This document shows, piece after piece, positions 32,101 to 40,403 of a DNA stretch of 64,000 nt. The translations under genes and the position numbers were made by a program. The stretch spans positions 5,952,001 to 6,016,000 of the forward strand of contig JAWPMV010000001.1 in NCBI GenBank assembly GCA_033391075.1, in the 5' to 3' direction. The notes under the pieces were generated by a model. It searched no databases. It saw only the letters and a list, made by a program, of their open reading frames with translations, and was not told the DNA's origin. The stretch's first letter is position 1. Each line of letters opens with the position of its first letter. The stretch is from Bacteroidia bacterium. GTDB lineage: Bacteria > Bacteroidota > Bacteroidia > J057.

Positions 32101-33816
32101 GAAGCAGATGAGGATCGTTTGCAACAAATCCTTTTCAATCTGGTGGGGAATGCCATCAAATTTACCGAAAGTGGAAAAGTGAGTATAGGGCATCAGGCAA
32201 TCTCTGAAAATCAAAAAGCTTTGGGAAATTCGGAGCTTACTCTCTTCATTTCTGATACGGGCATAGGCATACCGGAGGAAAAAAGAGAAAGCATTTTCCA
32301 GGCCTTTGAACAGGCCGATGCTTCGATTTCTCGAGAATTTGCCGGGACAGGTTTGGGATTGAGTATTTCGAAACGTCTGGTAGAATTGCATGGAGGACAA
32401 ATGTGGGTAGAATCAGAAGTAGGAAAGGGGTCAACTTTTTACGTCAGCTTACCGTTTGCATCTGCTGCAGCAAAAGCATCAAAGGTAGAACAATTGCTTC
32501 CCGAATTTTCTCCATCAATTAATCCAGCTGCCAGGGACAAAGCTCCCCTTTCAGATATACTGAGTTCAGATTCCCTCATTCATATTTTGGTAGTTGACGA
32601 CGAGCCAATAAATCAGCAGGTCATCAAGAATCATCTGGGATCGAACAATTACCAGCTAACTCATGCAATGAATGGGGAAGAAGCCATGAAGGCATTGGAG
32701 AATAATCCTCATTTCGATCTGGTATTGTTGGACGTGATGATGCCACGCATGTCCGGCTATGAGGTATGTCAAAAAATCAGAGAGAAATTCCTGCCTTCTG
32801 AGTTACCCATCATCATGATTACTGCCAAAAATCAGATCGCTGATCTGGTTGAAAGTTTGCATACAGGTGCCAATGATTACATAGCCAAGCCTTTCTCAAA
32901 GGATGAATTTTTGGCCCGGGTAGAAACCCATTTGAATCTCCACAAGATCAATACGGTTACCAATCGCTTTGTTCCTACAGAATTTATAAAATCTCTGGGC
33001 AAAAAGACCTTGACGGAATTACAATTGGGGGATCAGGTAGAGCAGCAGGTAAGTGTTTTATTTGCAGATATTAGAAATTATACCGGTCTGGCAGAGAGCA
33101 TGAGTCCCGAAGAAAATTTTCGCTTTGTAAATGCCTATGCAGGTCGTATGGGGCCTATCATTCAGGAGAATAATGGCTTTGTCAATCAATACCTCGGAGA
33201 TGGTATCATGGCCATTTTTCAAAAAAGTCCGGATGATGCCTTAAAGGCCTCCATTGCCATGCAAAAAGAGCTGGAGATCTATAATAAAAAGCGAAAAACT
33301 CAAAAGAGAAGAGCCGTGAGAGCAGGAATCGGTTTACATAGTGGCTCCCTGATTATGGGGATCATAGGAGATAAGAAGCGTACAGATGCTGCCACCATTT
33401 CTGATACAGTCAATACGGCATCTCGTATGGAAAGCCTGACCAAACATTTTGGTGTCAATATTTTGCTCAGCGAAGATTGCGTATCCCGATTACAACATCC
33501 GGAAGAATTCAATTTGAGGTATCTGGGGAAAGTGAAAGTGAAAGGAAAAAGCATTCCCCAGGGAGTATATGATTGTTTTGATGGAGACAGGGCTGATCAG
33601 ATTGAGAAAAAATCAGCCAGTCTTGCTGATTTTAACAAAGCCCTGGAGGTCTATTTTGCGCAGGAATTTGCCGAAGCAGCGCTATTGCTGAAGGAAATCA
33701 TAGCAAAGAATCCTGAGGATGCTCCAGCTCATCATTTTTACAAACTAGCGGGACAATTCATCACGCAAGGAGTATCTGAGGATTGGACCGGAGTCGAATC
33801 TATGGGGCACAAGTAA
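29131..33816 (+). CDS. Hybrid sensor histidine kinase with Reg_prop propellers, receiver domain and class III nucleotide cyclase
   Basis: 1561-aa inner-membrane sensor. The signal peptide is followed by ~14 propeller-type units with W(I/V)GT..GL.R..P.. motifs (periplasmic, ~25-720), a Y_Y_Y-like domain (YRYPPFETNWLEIESGK, ~735-815), one TM helix (~830-852) and a coiled coil. HisKA follows with phospho-acceptor H891 (TSHELRTPLNG), then HATPase (LVGNAIKFTE, DTGIGIPEEK, GTGLGLSISKRL) and a receiver domain with D1201 (LLDVMMPRMSG). The C-terminal catalytic domain is a class III cyclase: metal Asp D1313 (FADIRNYTG) and D1357 (YLGDGIMAIF), plus N1428 and R1432 (VNTASRME). A TPR-like tail closes it. 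There is no AraC-type HTH, so output is probably cAMP or cGMP rather than direct DNA binding. Which nucleotide is made is undecided. Confidence 0.92.
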   Translation: MKITTTALLSGLLCFTFLLPAQEPEFEFQEITLPGEFSSNQIQDIQQDAQGFLWFASAEGAHRFDGNNYKTFVHEENNLRSLKHSYIELLYKTKDGRFWLASYGGGLHLYHPETEDFSRFHRIPGDPTSLSSDSIMSMVEGPNGYLWIGTMNGLNRFDPKSGKVKRYMANPADPNSLCYARIPAVYIDKEGTLWVGSGWIWNDISRGQGGLHRYVPEEDKFIRYRHDPNDPKSLRSNDIWCMLEDSKGNFWVGTHGDGLHLMDRDSGSFQHFPYTSDNQNKPMSPFMESKEESRGYLNTFGVRRLMEDREGRIWILGIQSGFGIWDPNTQTFTQYNTTNSSLSTNRLWGFSQIPDGSFYIYSGGQSPINVKLHSPKTKARILSLPQAAEDFNKLQVIAPDPKGNLWVGGNTGGILGFQPGQSNVLLHFQNHSNRKLLTDDDIHDIIIEKDGKIWAAGWHKGGGLSRIDSRNKKSDIYLKDEGLGGDPIPVLLLDSKNNLWVGTEGRGLKRYLREEDRFKAYFPEAIDSISSFAQNIYNLAETKDGHIWLLGGKIESTEFHPSLIEYIPEKEEFEFAWISGEYFPPFTQSCWSLQEDKNGDLWFVFGSGINRYDRSEEKMYSYPIFSQTPSVNWLQISKAGLIYIGKQDQIYRFNPETEELLRLPVFSKSNENSFTMGPTRRFSSLGEDELWPIMWGNQILLFDPVQWDNYQTTEEAKLYLHKVLSQGKDNFEIGDINQLDEINLEESEFPLSILAHAFHFKEGGINKIRYRYPPFETNWLEIESGKRIHLPKLTEGSYQLEIQAKIPFGSWASDRNIYINVSPPWYLSSWGMLIIGIGILGILSSFFLIYFRTQAKKIARQEEELDRERKLNEKLRNIDQLKDQFLANTSHELRTPLNGIIGLSEALIETEDQAEKRENLEMIISSGKRLSTLVNDILDFSKLRTHEIVLRKKAIDLHSLVKLVLRIHKPLVGKKELTLENNIPPDLPPVEADEDRLQQILFNLVGNAIKFTESGKVSIGHQAISENQKALGNSELTLFISDTGIGIPEEKRESIFQAFEQADASISREFAGTGLGLSISKRLVELHGGQMWVESEVGKGSTFYVSLPFASAAAKASKVEQLLPEFSPSINPAARDKAPLSDILSSDSLIHILVVDDEPINQQVIKNHLGSNNYQLTHAMNGEEAMKALENNPHFDLVLLDVMMPRMSGYEVCQKIREKFLPSELPIIMITAKNQIADLVESLHTGANDYIAKPFSKDEFLARVETHLNLHKINTVTNRFVPTEFIKSLGKKTLTELQLGDQVEQQVSVLFADIRNYTGLAESMSPEENFRFVNAYAGRMGPIIQENNGFVNQYLGDGIMAIFQKSPDDALKASIAMQKELEIYNKKRKTQKRRAVRAGIGLHSGSLIMGIIGDKKRTDAATISDTVNTASRMESLTKHFGVNILLSEDCVSRLQHPEEFNLRYLGKVKVKGKSIPQGVYDCFDGDRADQIEKKSASLADFNKALEVYFAQEFAEAALLLKEIIAKNPEDAPAHHFYKLAGQFITQGVSEDWTGVESMGHK

Positions 33817-33866
33817 TCCATTAAAGAATACAGACAAATTATTGCTCAAAACAAAAGCCAATCAAC

Positions 33867-35330
33867 ATGAAAAAGAAAAGTATCATATCCCTTCTGCTGC
33901 TTTTTGCTGTTCCTTTTGGTTTTTCTCAGAACAGCCTTGAGCTTTCCGCAAACGATCTTCGAGACAAAATCCGTGGAGGCCTTTTAGGTCAAATCCTCGG
34001 CAACCTCAATGGCATCCCACATGAAATGAAATATATCCAGAATCCGGGCTCTGTGGAGAATTATGTGCCCGCTCTGCCAGAAGGGGCCCGGACGGATGAT
34101 GATACAGACTTTGAGTGGGTATATATCATCGAAATGCAAAGGCAAAATGAAATTTTCCTGCCTGCTTCAGAAATCGCCAGACTTTGGCGGGAGCGGATCA
34201 ATCGACGCATTTGGTGCTCGAATCAATATGCGCGTCAACTGATGGATATTGGTTTGGAGCCTCCCCTTACAGGAAATGTCCTCCTCAATCCCTGGGCAGA
34301 ATTCAATATATCCGGCCAATTTTTGTGTGAAACTTTCGGTTTACTAGGTCCGGGAATGCCACAGACGGCTTCCCGCATCGGCTTAAATTATACACAAGTT
34401 GCTATAGATGGAGAGCCTGCTCAAACGACCCAGCTCTTTAACAGTATGATTGCAAGTGCCTTTTTCAGCAATAAGGTAGAAGAAGTACTGGAAGCTGGAT
34501 TAAAAGCTGTAGATAAGAAAAGTAGCCTGCATAATATCATCGCAGATGTCCGCAACTGGCATACTCAACATCCCAAGGATTGGCGGGCCAGTCGAAAAAA
34601 ACTCAAAGAAAAGTATAGCCAGGTTGATGGCAAAATGCGGGATAAAAACGGCTACGAATTAAATACCGCAGCCACCATTGCTGCCTTATTATATGGAGAA
34701 GGAGATTTCGCCATGACTTTGCAACATGCTTTCAATTTTGGATGGGATTGCGATAATACGGCTGCTACTTCCGGAACCATTATTGGGGTGATGAAAGGCT
34801 ACAAATGGATGATGGCTCAGGACTGGCAAATTGTGGATCGCTACAAGAATACCACCCGCGACAATATGCCCATGGATGAAACCATCACCAGCTTTGCGGA
34901 TCGATTGATTGATTTGGCTGAAAAAATCATCCTGGAAAATGGAGGGGCAAAGAGCATTCAAAATGGACAAAACATTTATCATATTTCTCAAGAAGTACCT
35001 GCTGTCGTGAGTCCTTTCCTGGATAATACAGATCTCGAAGAAAAAATGCGTGGAGATCTGAAAGGGCAAATAGTTTCAGATATCCAAGATGAAGACAAAC
35101 AAGCGAAGGCAAGGGGAGCATATCTGGCCATTTGCTTAGGATTAGACAAAGAGATGAGAAAAAAACAGAAGAAAGACTGGGAACTGGCAATTGAGGCATT
35201 GCAGGCGTTTGAACAAATTTCCCAGGTTTTATTTCATCATTCACCTGTCCCTGCTGCCAAAGCCCTGCAGGAAAAAGTCTTATCAGCGGGAATCAAAGCA
35301 CCAGCAGAAAGAAAAAGATTGTGGGAATAA
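33867..35330 (+). CDS. Exported ADP-ribosylglycohydrolase family protein
   Basis: 487 aa. A signal peptide (SIISLLLLFAVPFGFSQ) precedes an ADP-ribosyl-glycohydrolase (DraG/ARH) domain. The characteristic metal-binding residues are in RTDDDTDFEW (~residues 72-80), and the second cluster GWDCDNTAATSG provides the D.DNTA ligands late in the fold. IRGGLLGQILGNLNGIPHE is the usual first helix. The last ~110 aa after the glycohydrolase core are extra and helical. It lies 50 bp downstream of the kinase-cyclase gene on the same strand and may be co-transcribed. Family members remove ADP-ribose or cleave N-glycosidic bonds; an exported form must act on a periplasmic or external substrate, which is unknown. 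Confidence 0.87.
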   Translation: MKKKSIISLLLLFAVPFGFSQNSLELSANDLRDKIRGGLLGQILGNLNGIPHEMKYIQNPGSVENYVPALPEGARTDDDTDFEWVYIIEMQRQNEIFLPASEIARLWRERINRRIWCSNQYARQLMDIGLEPPLTGNVLLNPWAEFNISGQFLCETFGLLGPGMPQTASRIGLNYTQVAIDGEPAQTTQLFNSMIASAFFSNKVEEVLEAGLKAVDKKSSLHNIIADVRNWHTQHPKDWRASRKKLKEKYSQVDGKMRDKNGYELNTAATIAALLYGEGDFAMTLQHAFNFGWDCDNTAATSGTIIGVMKGYKWMMAQDWQIVDRYKNTTRDNMPMDETITSFADRLIDLAEKIILENGGAKSIQNGQNIYHISQEVPAVVSPFLDNTDLEEKMRGDLKGQIVSDIQDEDKQAKARGAYLAICLGLDKEMRKKQKKDWELAIEALQAFEQISQVLFHHSPVPAAKALQEKVLSAGIKAPAERKRLWE

Positions 35331-35356
35331 AAGGACATTGAAGCTTTTCTTCACAT

Positions 35357-36121
35357 TCAATTTCTCCAATCCAGTCGCCAGGAAAGCCCAAGATTCAGGA
35401 ACCAATCAGAAATCATTCCATCCCCTTGCCAGCCGCTGGCTACATCGACTTGAAAATCAGGATTTACCCGGCAAAAGAAACCGGTATCAAAGGATGGATT
35501 GGCATCTCCAAAATCGCCGTACACCTCGGCAAAGGAGCCTATGTTTTTACTTAAAAAAAATGTCAAATTGAAAACATAGGAAAACTTCGCAGGCGTTTGT
35601 TCATCTTCCTTGCGAAACCCCCAATTTGTATTGAATGAGATTCTATCCGAAATTTTATTCCCTGTAATCAAAATAAATTCGGATCCCAAGCCTCGTTTCC
35701 AATAAGGTCGACTCTCCCCTCGTAAAAGTAAACCCGTCTGTAGCCCCAAAGCTGGAATCCAGCCTTTGTTTTGCAAAAGGCTTAGCCTAGTGCCAAATTG
35801 AGTCCTACTAATGCCTGCTTTGTATTCGACACCATCTGTAGGGAAAGTAGTATCCTCGACTCGCCAATCTACCCGACTGTTTAATTCAACTCTTTCTGTA
35901 ACGCCTACTCTAAACACTGTAGCCTGCGTAAGTGCATGGGTAGTTACTCCGGTGATTTTTATTCGTTGAAAGCTATAGCCCATCTGCAATTGAAAAACCC
36001 TTGCACCGGGGCTTTGACCCAGAATGGCCTTCCCGGGTCGATCCGATTGAATGTCTTGATTGTACTGGCCAAAAGAAAGAAGCGGGAACAGAAGTGCCAG
36101 AACCTGGAGCAGCGTTTTCAT
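35357..36121 (-). CDS. Outer-membrane beta-barrel protein, transporter/phenol MetA-like
   Basis: 254 aa from the ATG at 36121, which starts at the signal peptide (MKTLLQVLALLFPLLSFGQ); an upstream in-frame ATG at 36172 is less likely. IQSDRPG near the mature N-terminus, QLQMGYSFQR, and alternating amphipathic strands (VELNSRVDWRVED, FGTRLSLLQNKG, ALGLQTGLLLRGE, ISFNTNWGFRKED, SYVFNLTFFLSKNIGSFAEVYGDF) indicate a ~12-strand outer-membrane barrel. This is the pattern of the 'transporter' family common in Bacteroidota (related to MetA-pathway porins). It ends in an aromatic/hydrophobic strand (LNLGLSWRLDW). It sits between the convergent glycohydrolase gene and purL. Substrate unknown. Confidence 0.78.
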   Translation of the reverse strand: MKTLLQVLALLFPLLSFGQYNQDIQSDRPGKAILGQSPGARVFQLQMGYSFQRIKITGVTTHALTQATVFRVGVTERVELNSRVDWRVEDTTFPTDGVEYKAGISRTQFGTRLSLLQNKGWIPALGLQTGLLLRGESRPYWKRGLGSEFILITGNKISDRISFNTNWGFRKEDEQTPAKFSYVFNLTFFLSKNIGSFAEVYGDFGDANPSFDTGFFCRVNPDFQVDVASGWQGDGMISDWFLNLGLSWRLDWRN

Positions 36122-36208
36122 AATAAATATATTTGTGCCTGGACGATGATCCCTGGACAGGATCACAGTCATTATCCAAGTTAGCCATTATTGCATACAA
36201 TAATACGC

Positions 36209-39200
36209 CTACATCCAGTCCCTCGCATTCACAAAGGCCTCGATCCAGGGAGAAATCTCATCGCTACGATCTTTGGGATAATTTGCCCAGTTCCAGGGGA
36301 AGGTCGATCTCTCCAAATGCGGCATAGTCACCAAATGGCGACCGTCTGCACTGGCTAGCATGGCGGTATTATAATCGCTACCGTTGGGATTGGCGGGATA
36401 GGCTTCGTAGCCATATTTACCGACTATATGATAGGCATCTTCGGCTTCTGGCAAGTAGAATTTTCCTTCACCATGTGATATCCAGATTCCTAAGCGACTA
36501 CCTGCCAGATTTTGCATCATGACAGATTGATTGGGGAGAATCTCTACGGAGGTAAAGGCACTTTCGTGCTTAGCTGAAGCATTATGAAGCATGGCACCCC
36601 TTTTTGCATGCTCAGGATTGATCAGATTAAGCTCCATAAACAACTGGCAACCATTACAAATCCCGATGGAAAGCACATCTTCGCGCGCAAAGAAGGTATC
36701 CAAAGCTGCTTTTGCTTTTTCATTGTATAAAAAAGCACCGGCCCAGCCTTTTGCAGAACCCAGCACATCTGAATTTGAAAATCCTCCGACCGCTCCCAGG
36801 AATCGAATGTCCTCCAGTTTTTCTCGTCCGGAAATCAGATCTGTCATGTGGACATCCTTGACATCAAATCCGGCATGGTAGAGGGCGTTAGCTAATTCTC
36901 GTTCAGAATTACTCCCTTTTTCTCTCAGCACAGCCGCTTTAGGTCTGGCTTTAGGGTTGTGAGGTTTTTTTCCGGAAAAGTTGCTGGGGAAAGTATAATG
37001 AAGTGGCTGATTCATATAATCCTTGTAGCGCTCATCAGCCAAAGCAGGAGTCGTTTGTTTGCGATCCAGTAACCAGGAGGTCTCATACCAGTCCTGGCGA
37101 TAGTTGGAAATTGAGAAGGTGTGGCTTTGGGAATGAAAACTCACTTCCAATTGATCAGCCTCTCCTATTCGGCCGATTTGATAGGCTTCGATTCCCATTT
37201 CCTTCAATTCAGCCTCAATCTTTTTATCTTTTGCCTGAATGAGCAAAGCTGCGTTTTCCGCAAATAACAAATGAATGAGATCGCTACTTTCTAAAGCACT
37301 CAGATCTACCTTCAAACCGGCTTTAGGATCAGAAAAGCACATCTCCAAAAGGCAAGTGATCAATCCACCGGCGGAAACATCATGACCCGCAATGATCAAG
37401 CCTTTTCGGATCAAGTCCTGAACCGCATCGAAAGCTTTGGCGAAATAGGCAGAGTCTTTGATATCCGGGCTTTGATTTCCTATGCTATTTCTGATTTGGG
37501 CGAAAGAAGAACCTCCTAATTTGAAGGCATCTTTGCTCAGGGGCAGATAATAAATCGAACCCCCGTCTATTTGTACGACTGGCTCAACTATTCTATTAAT
37601 ATCATTACAATGCCCACTGGCAGAAACAATCACTGTTCCCGGAGCCAGTACATCCCCATCGGGATATTTTTGCTTCATGGAAAGCGAGTCCTTTCCTGTC
37701 GGAACATTTATGCCTAAATCAATTGAAAATTCTGAAAGTCCTTTAACAGCTTCATACAAACGGGCATCTTCTCCTTCATTGCGACAGGGCCACATCCAGT
37801 TTGCAGAAAGGGAAACGGATTTCAATCCATCTTTCAAAGGCGCCCAAACCAAATTGGTGAGAGACTCTGCCACCGCATTTCTTGAACCTGCTACCGGATC
37901 GATCAATCCACTGACCGGTGCATGTCCAATAGCTGTTGCAATTCCTTGCCCACTTTCATAATCCAAAGCCATCACCCCACAATTATTAAGGGGTAATTGA
38001 AGCGGACCTGCACATTGTTGTTTGGCGACCAAACCGCCTACACAGCGATCCACTTTATTCGTAAGCCAGTCCTTACAAGCTACTGCCTCCAGTTTTAAGA
38101 CTTGTTTTAGGTAATCGGCTAATTGATCTGCATCATACTCTACCGCTTCATAAGCAGGGCTTACACTTTTGTCTTCCATGATGGTCCTGGGTGAACTGCC
38201 AAACATATCTGACAATTCCAGGTCCATGGGTTTTTCTCCACTTTCCTCCGAAACAAAAGAAAAACGCATATCACCCGTAACTTCTCCCACAACATACATG
38301 GGCGCTCTTTCTCTCGCTGATATAGATTCCAGCATTTCGAGGTCCTCGGGTGAAATGATCAGGCCCATACGTTCCTGAGATTCATTTCCGATGATTTCTT
38401 TGGCGGAAAGGGTAGGATCTCCTATCGGCAATTTATTCAGGTGAATAAGGCCTCCAACTTCCTCAACCAGTTCGGAAAGACTGTTGAGATGTCCTCCTGC
38501 TCCATGATCATGGATAGAAACGATGGGATTTTGGGCGCTTTCGACCATACCCCGAATCGCATTTGCCACTCGTTTTTGCATTTCCGGATTGGATCGCTGC
38601 ACAGCATTGAGTTCCAGTCCGGCCGCAAATTCCCCTGTATCAGCAGAGGAAACTGAGGCTCCTCCCATTCCGATTCGATAGTTATCGCCTCCTAATACCA
38701 CAATTTTATCTCCTTTTTTCGGAGTATGCTTCTTGGCCTGGCTGGCTTTTCCATATCCGACTCCTCCCGCCAACATGATTACCTTATCATAGCCGAGTTT
38801 ACGGTCTTCGAGATCTTGCTCAAAAGTCAGGACAGAACCACTGATCAAGGGCTGGCCAAATTTATTCCCAAAGTCTGAAGCTCCATTGGAGGCTTTGATA
38901 AGGATGTCTACAGGAGTCTGGTATAACCAGGGACGAGCGGGAAAAGCTGCTTCCCAGGCCCTGTCTTCCTTCAGACGAGAATAAGCTGTCATATAAACCG
39001 CAGTCCCGGCCAAAGGCAGAGAACCTTGTCCTCCGGCTAGTCGGTCTCTGATTTCGCCTCCGGATCCTGTCGCAGCTCCATTGAAAGGCTCCACAGTAGT
39101 CGGGAAATTATGGGTTTCTGCTTTGAGGGAAAGGACGGAGTCAATCTCTTTACGCTGGTACCAATCCGGCCCATCTGCTTTCTCCGGAGAGAATTGGACA

Positions 39201-39853
39201 ATGGATGGCCCTTCGACAAAGGCTACATTATCTTTATAGGCAGACACGATTCCATTGGGGTGTGCTTTAGAAGTAGCTTTGATCAGTTTGAACAGGGATT
39301 GCTCTTTTTCTTCTCCATCTATGATAAAAGTTCCATTGAAAATCTTGTGGCGACAATGTTCACTATTGACTTGAGAGAAACCAAAGACTTCAGAGTCAGT
39401 AAGGGGGCGGCCTAGACGTGTCGAAAGGGCTTCCAGGTATTCGATTTCCTCCTCACTCAAAGCCAGGCCTTCTGCCTGGTTATAATCCCCAATATTCTTT
39501 ACCGGATGAATGGGTTCGGGTTTTATGTCTATGCTAAAAATCTGCTGATCCAGTTTGGCAAATCGCTGAAACAACATCGGATCAAATGTTTCTCCTTCTT
39601 TCAGGGGGAGAAAGCGCTCGATTCTTCTGATCCCCACAATAGCCATGTTCTGGCTAATCTCCACGGCATTGGTACTCCAGGGAGTAATCATGGCAGCTCG
39701 TGGCCCCACAAAGACGGCATCAATTTCTTGCTTGTCGATTAGCTTTTGCTGTCCAAACAACCATACGAGTTTGTCGACGTCAGCTTGTTCCAAAGGCAGA
39801 ACGACATCAACTGCAAAAATCTGGGAAGAAGAATCGCCAAAAAAGAGGATCAT
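36209..39853 (-). CDS. purL: Phosphoribosylformylglycinamidine synthase (PurL, large fused type)
   Basis: 1214-aa FGAM synthase catalysing the fourth step of purine synthesis (FGAR + ATP + Gln to FGAM). The N-terminal domain is shorter than in the ~1300-aa enterobacterial enzyme. Synthase-domain motifs: GFSQVNSEHCRHKIFNG, LKAETHNFPTTVEPFNGAAT, GGSGGEIRDR-like TGSGGEIRDRLAGG and the phosphate-binding HDHGAGGHLNSLSE. The second half repeats the fold (NVPTGKDSLSMKQKYP, AGHDVSAGGLITCLLEM). The C-terminal glutaminase has RPKAAVLREKGSNSERE, nucleophile C1069 in GICNGCQLF and SHGEGKFYLPE with the His/Glu. It starts with an ATG at 39853 facing a 550-bp intergenic region. Confidence 0.97.
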   Translation of the reverse strand: MILFFGDSSSQIFAVDVVLPLEQADVDKLVWLFGQQKLIDKQEIDAVFVGPRAAMITPWSTNAVEISQNMAIVGIRRIERFLPLKEGETFDPMLFQRFAKLDQQIFSIDIKPEPIHPVKNIGDYNQAEGLALSEEEIEYLEALSTRLGRPLTDSEVFGFSQVNSEHCRHKIFNGTFIIDGEEKEQSLFKLIKATSKAHPNGIVSAYKDNVAFVEGPSIVQFSPEKADGPDWYQRKEIDSVLSLKAETHNFPTTVEPFNGAATGSGGEIRDRLAGGQGSLPLAGTAVYMTAYSRLKEDRAWEAAFPARPWLYQTPVDILIKASNGASDFGNKFGQPLISGSVLTFEQDLEDRKLGYDKVIMLAGGVGYGKASQAKKHTPKKGDKIVVLGGDNYRIGMGGASVSSADTGEFAAGLELNAVQRSNPEMQKRVANAIRGMVESAQNPIVSIHDHGAGGHLNSLSELVEEVGGLIHLNKLPIGDPTLSAKEIIGNESQERMGLIISPEDLEMLESISARERAPMYVVGEVTGDMRFSFVSEESGEKPMDLELSDMFGSSPRTIMEDKSVSPAYEAVEYDADQLADYLKQVLKLEAVACKDWLTNKVDRCVGGLVAKQQCAGPLQLPLNNCGVMALDYESGQGIATAIGHAPVSGLIDPVAGSRNAVAESLTNLVWAPLKDGLKSVSLSANWMWPCRNEGEDARLYEAVKGLSEFSIDLGINVPTGKDSLSMKQKYPDGDVLAPGTVIVSASGHCNDINRIVEPVVQIDGGSIYYLPLSKDAFKLGGSSFAQIRNSIGNQSPDIKDSAYFAKAFDAVQDLIRKGLIIAGHDVSAGGLITCLLEMCFSDPKAGLKVDLSALESSDLIHLLFAENAALLIQAKDKKIEAELKEMGIEAYQIGRIGEADQLEVSFHSQSHTFSISNYRQDWYETSWLLDRKQTTPALADERYKDYMNQPLHYTFPSNFSGKKPHNPKARPKAAVLREKGSNSERELANALYHAGFDVKDVHMTDLISGREKLEDIRFLGAVGGFSNSDVLGSAKGWAGAFLYNEKAKAALDTFFAREDVLSIGICNGCQLFMELNLINPEHAKRGAMLHNASAKHESAFTSVEILPNQSVMMQNLAGSRLGIWISHGEGKFYLPEAEDAYHIVGKYGYEAYPANPNGSDYNTAMLASADGRHLVTMPHLERSTFPWNWANYPKDRSDEISPWIEAFVNARDWM

Positions 39854-40403
39854 TTGCTTGAGGTTCTTAGTTTTTCAAGCGGCAAAGATCGGTCTTTTTA
39901 AGAGATTTCGCTAATGGGAATTTGAGAGAATCTAAAGTCCTTCAGAAATTTTCTCGCAACAACTCTAGGGCTTGGAGTTCCCTCTATCGACTTCTATTTA
40001 CTGATTTGATTTTTTTGAAATACAGCTATTCAACGAATAGCAAAATACAACCAGACAAACAAGTTCAAAGCCGAACGAAATAACACAATTTGCAATAATT
40101 AGATAATTCAAATTAGGGAAACTCCAATTTTCCTACTATTTTAAAATACACTCCTATCACTGAGGCTCCTTTTTCATATGTAGAAATTAAGGAGAAGATA
40201 ATCTATTAGATGTCCATCTAACAGAGATTTTATCCAGGCTTGAGATTTTCCCGGGAAAAATTTGGTAGAATTTTATTGACTGCCCACTTATAAGGTAGCA
40301 GGATTGCTTCTTTTTCAGCTGCTCCCAAAAAGTATTTAGCAAAAAGATCTATCTCGATTCAGATGTACCTGCATACATCGAGCCCACATATTAACACAAA
40401 GCT
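39854..40403. other. 550-bp divergent intergenic region between purL and the VHL-repeat gene
   Basis: AT-rich; no gene or tRNA seen. It must hold the purL promoter (minus) and the promoter of the three-gene 40404-49070 unit (plus). I found no convincing riboswitch or repeated operator in it by eye. Confidence 0.5.

Noticed and set aside
39854..40403. Search for a purine riboswitch before purL
   Set aside because: I could not find the conserved three-way junction bases by eye; nothing supports a call.
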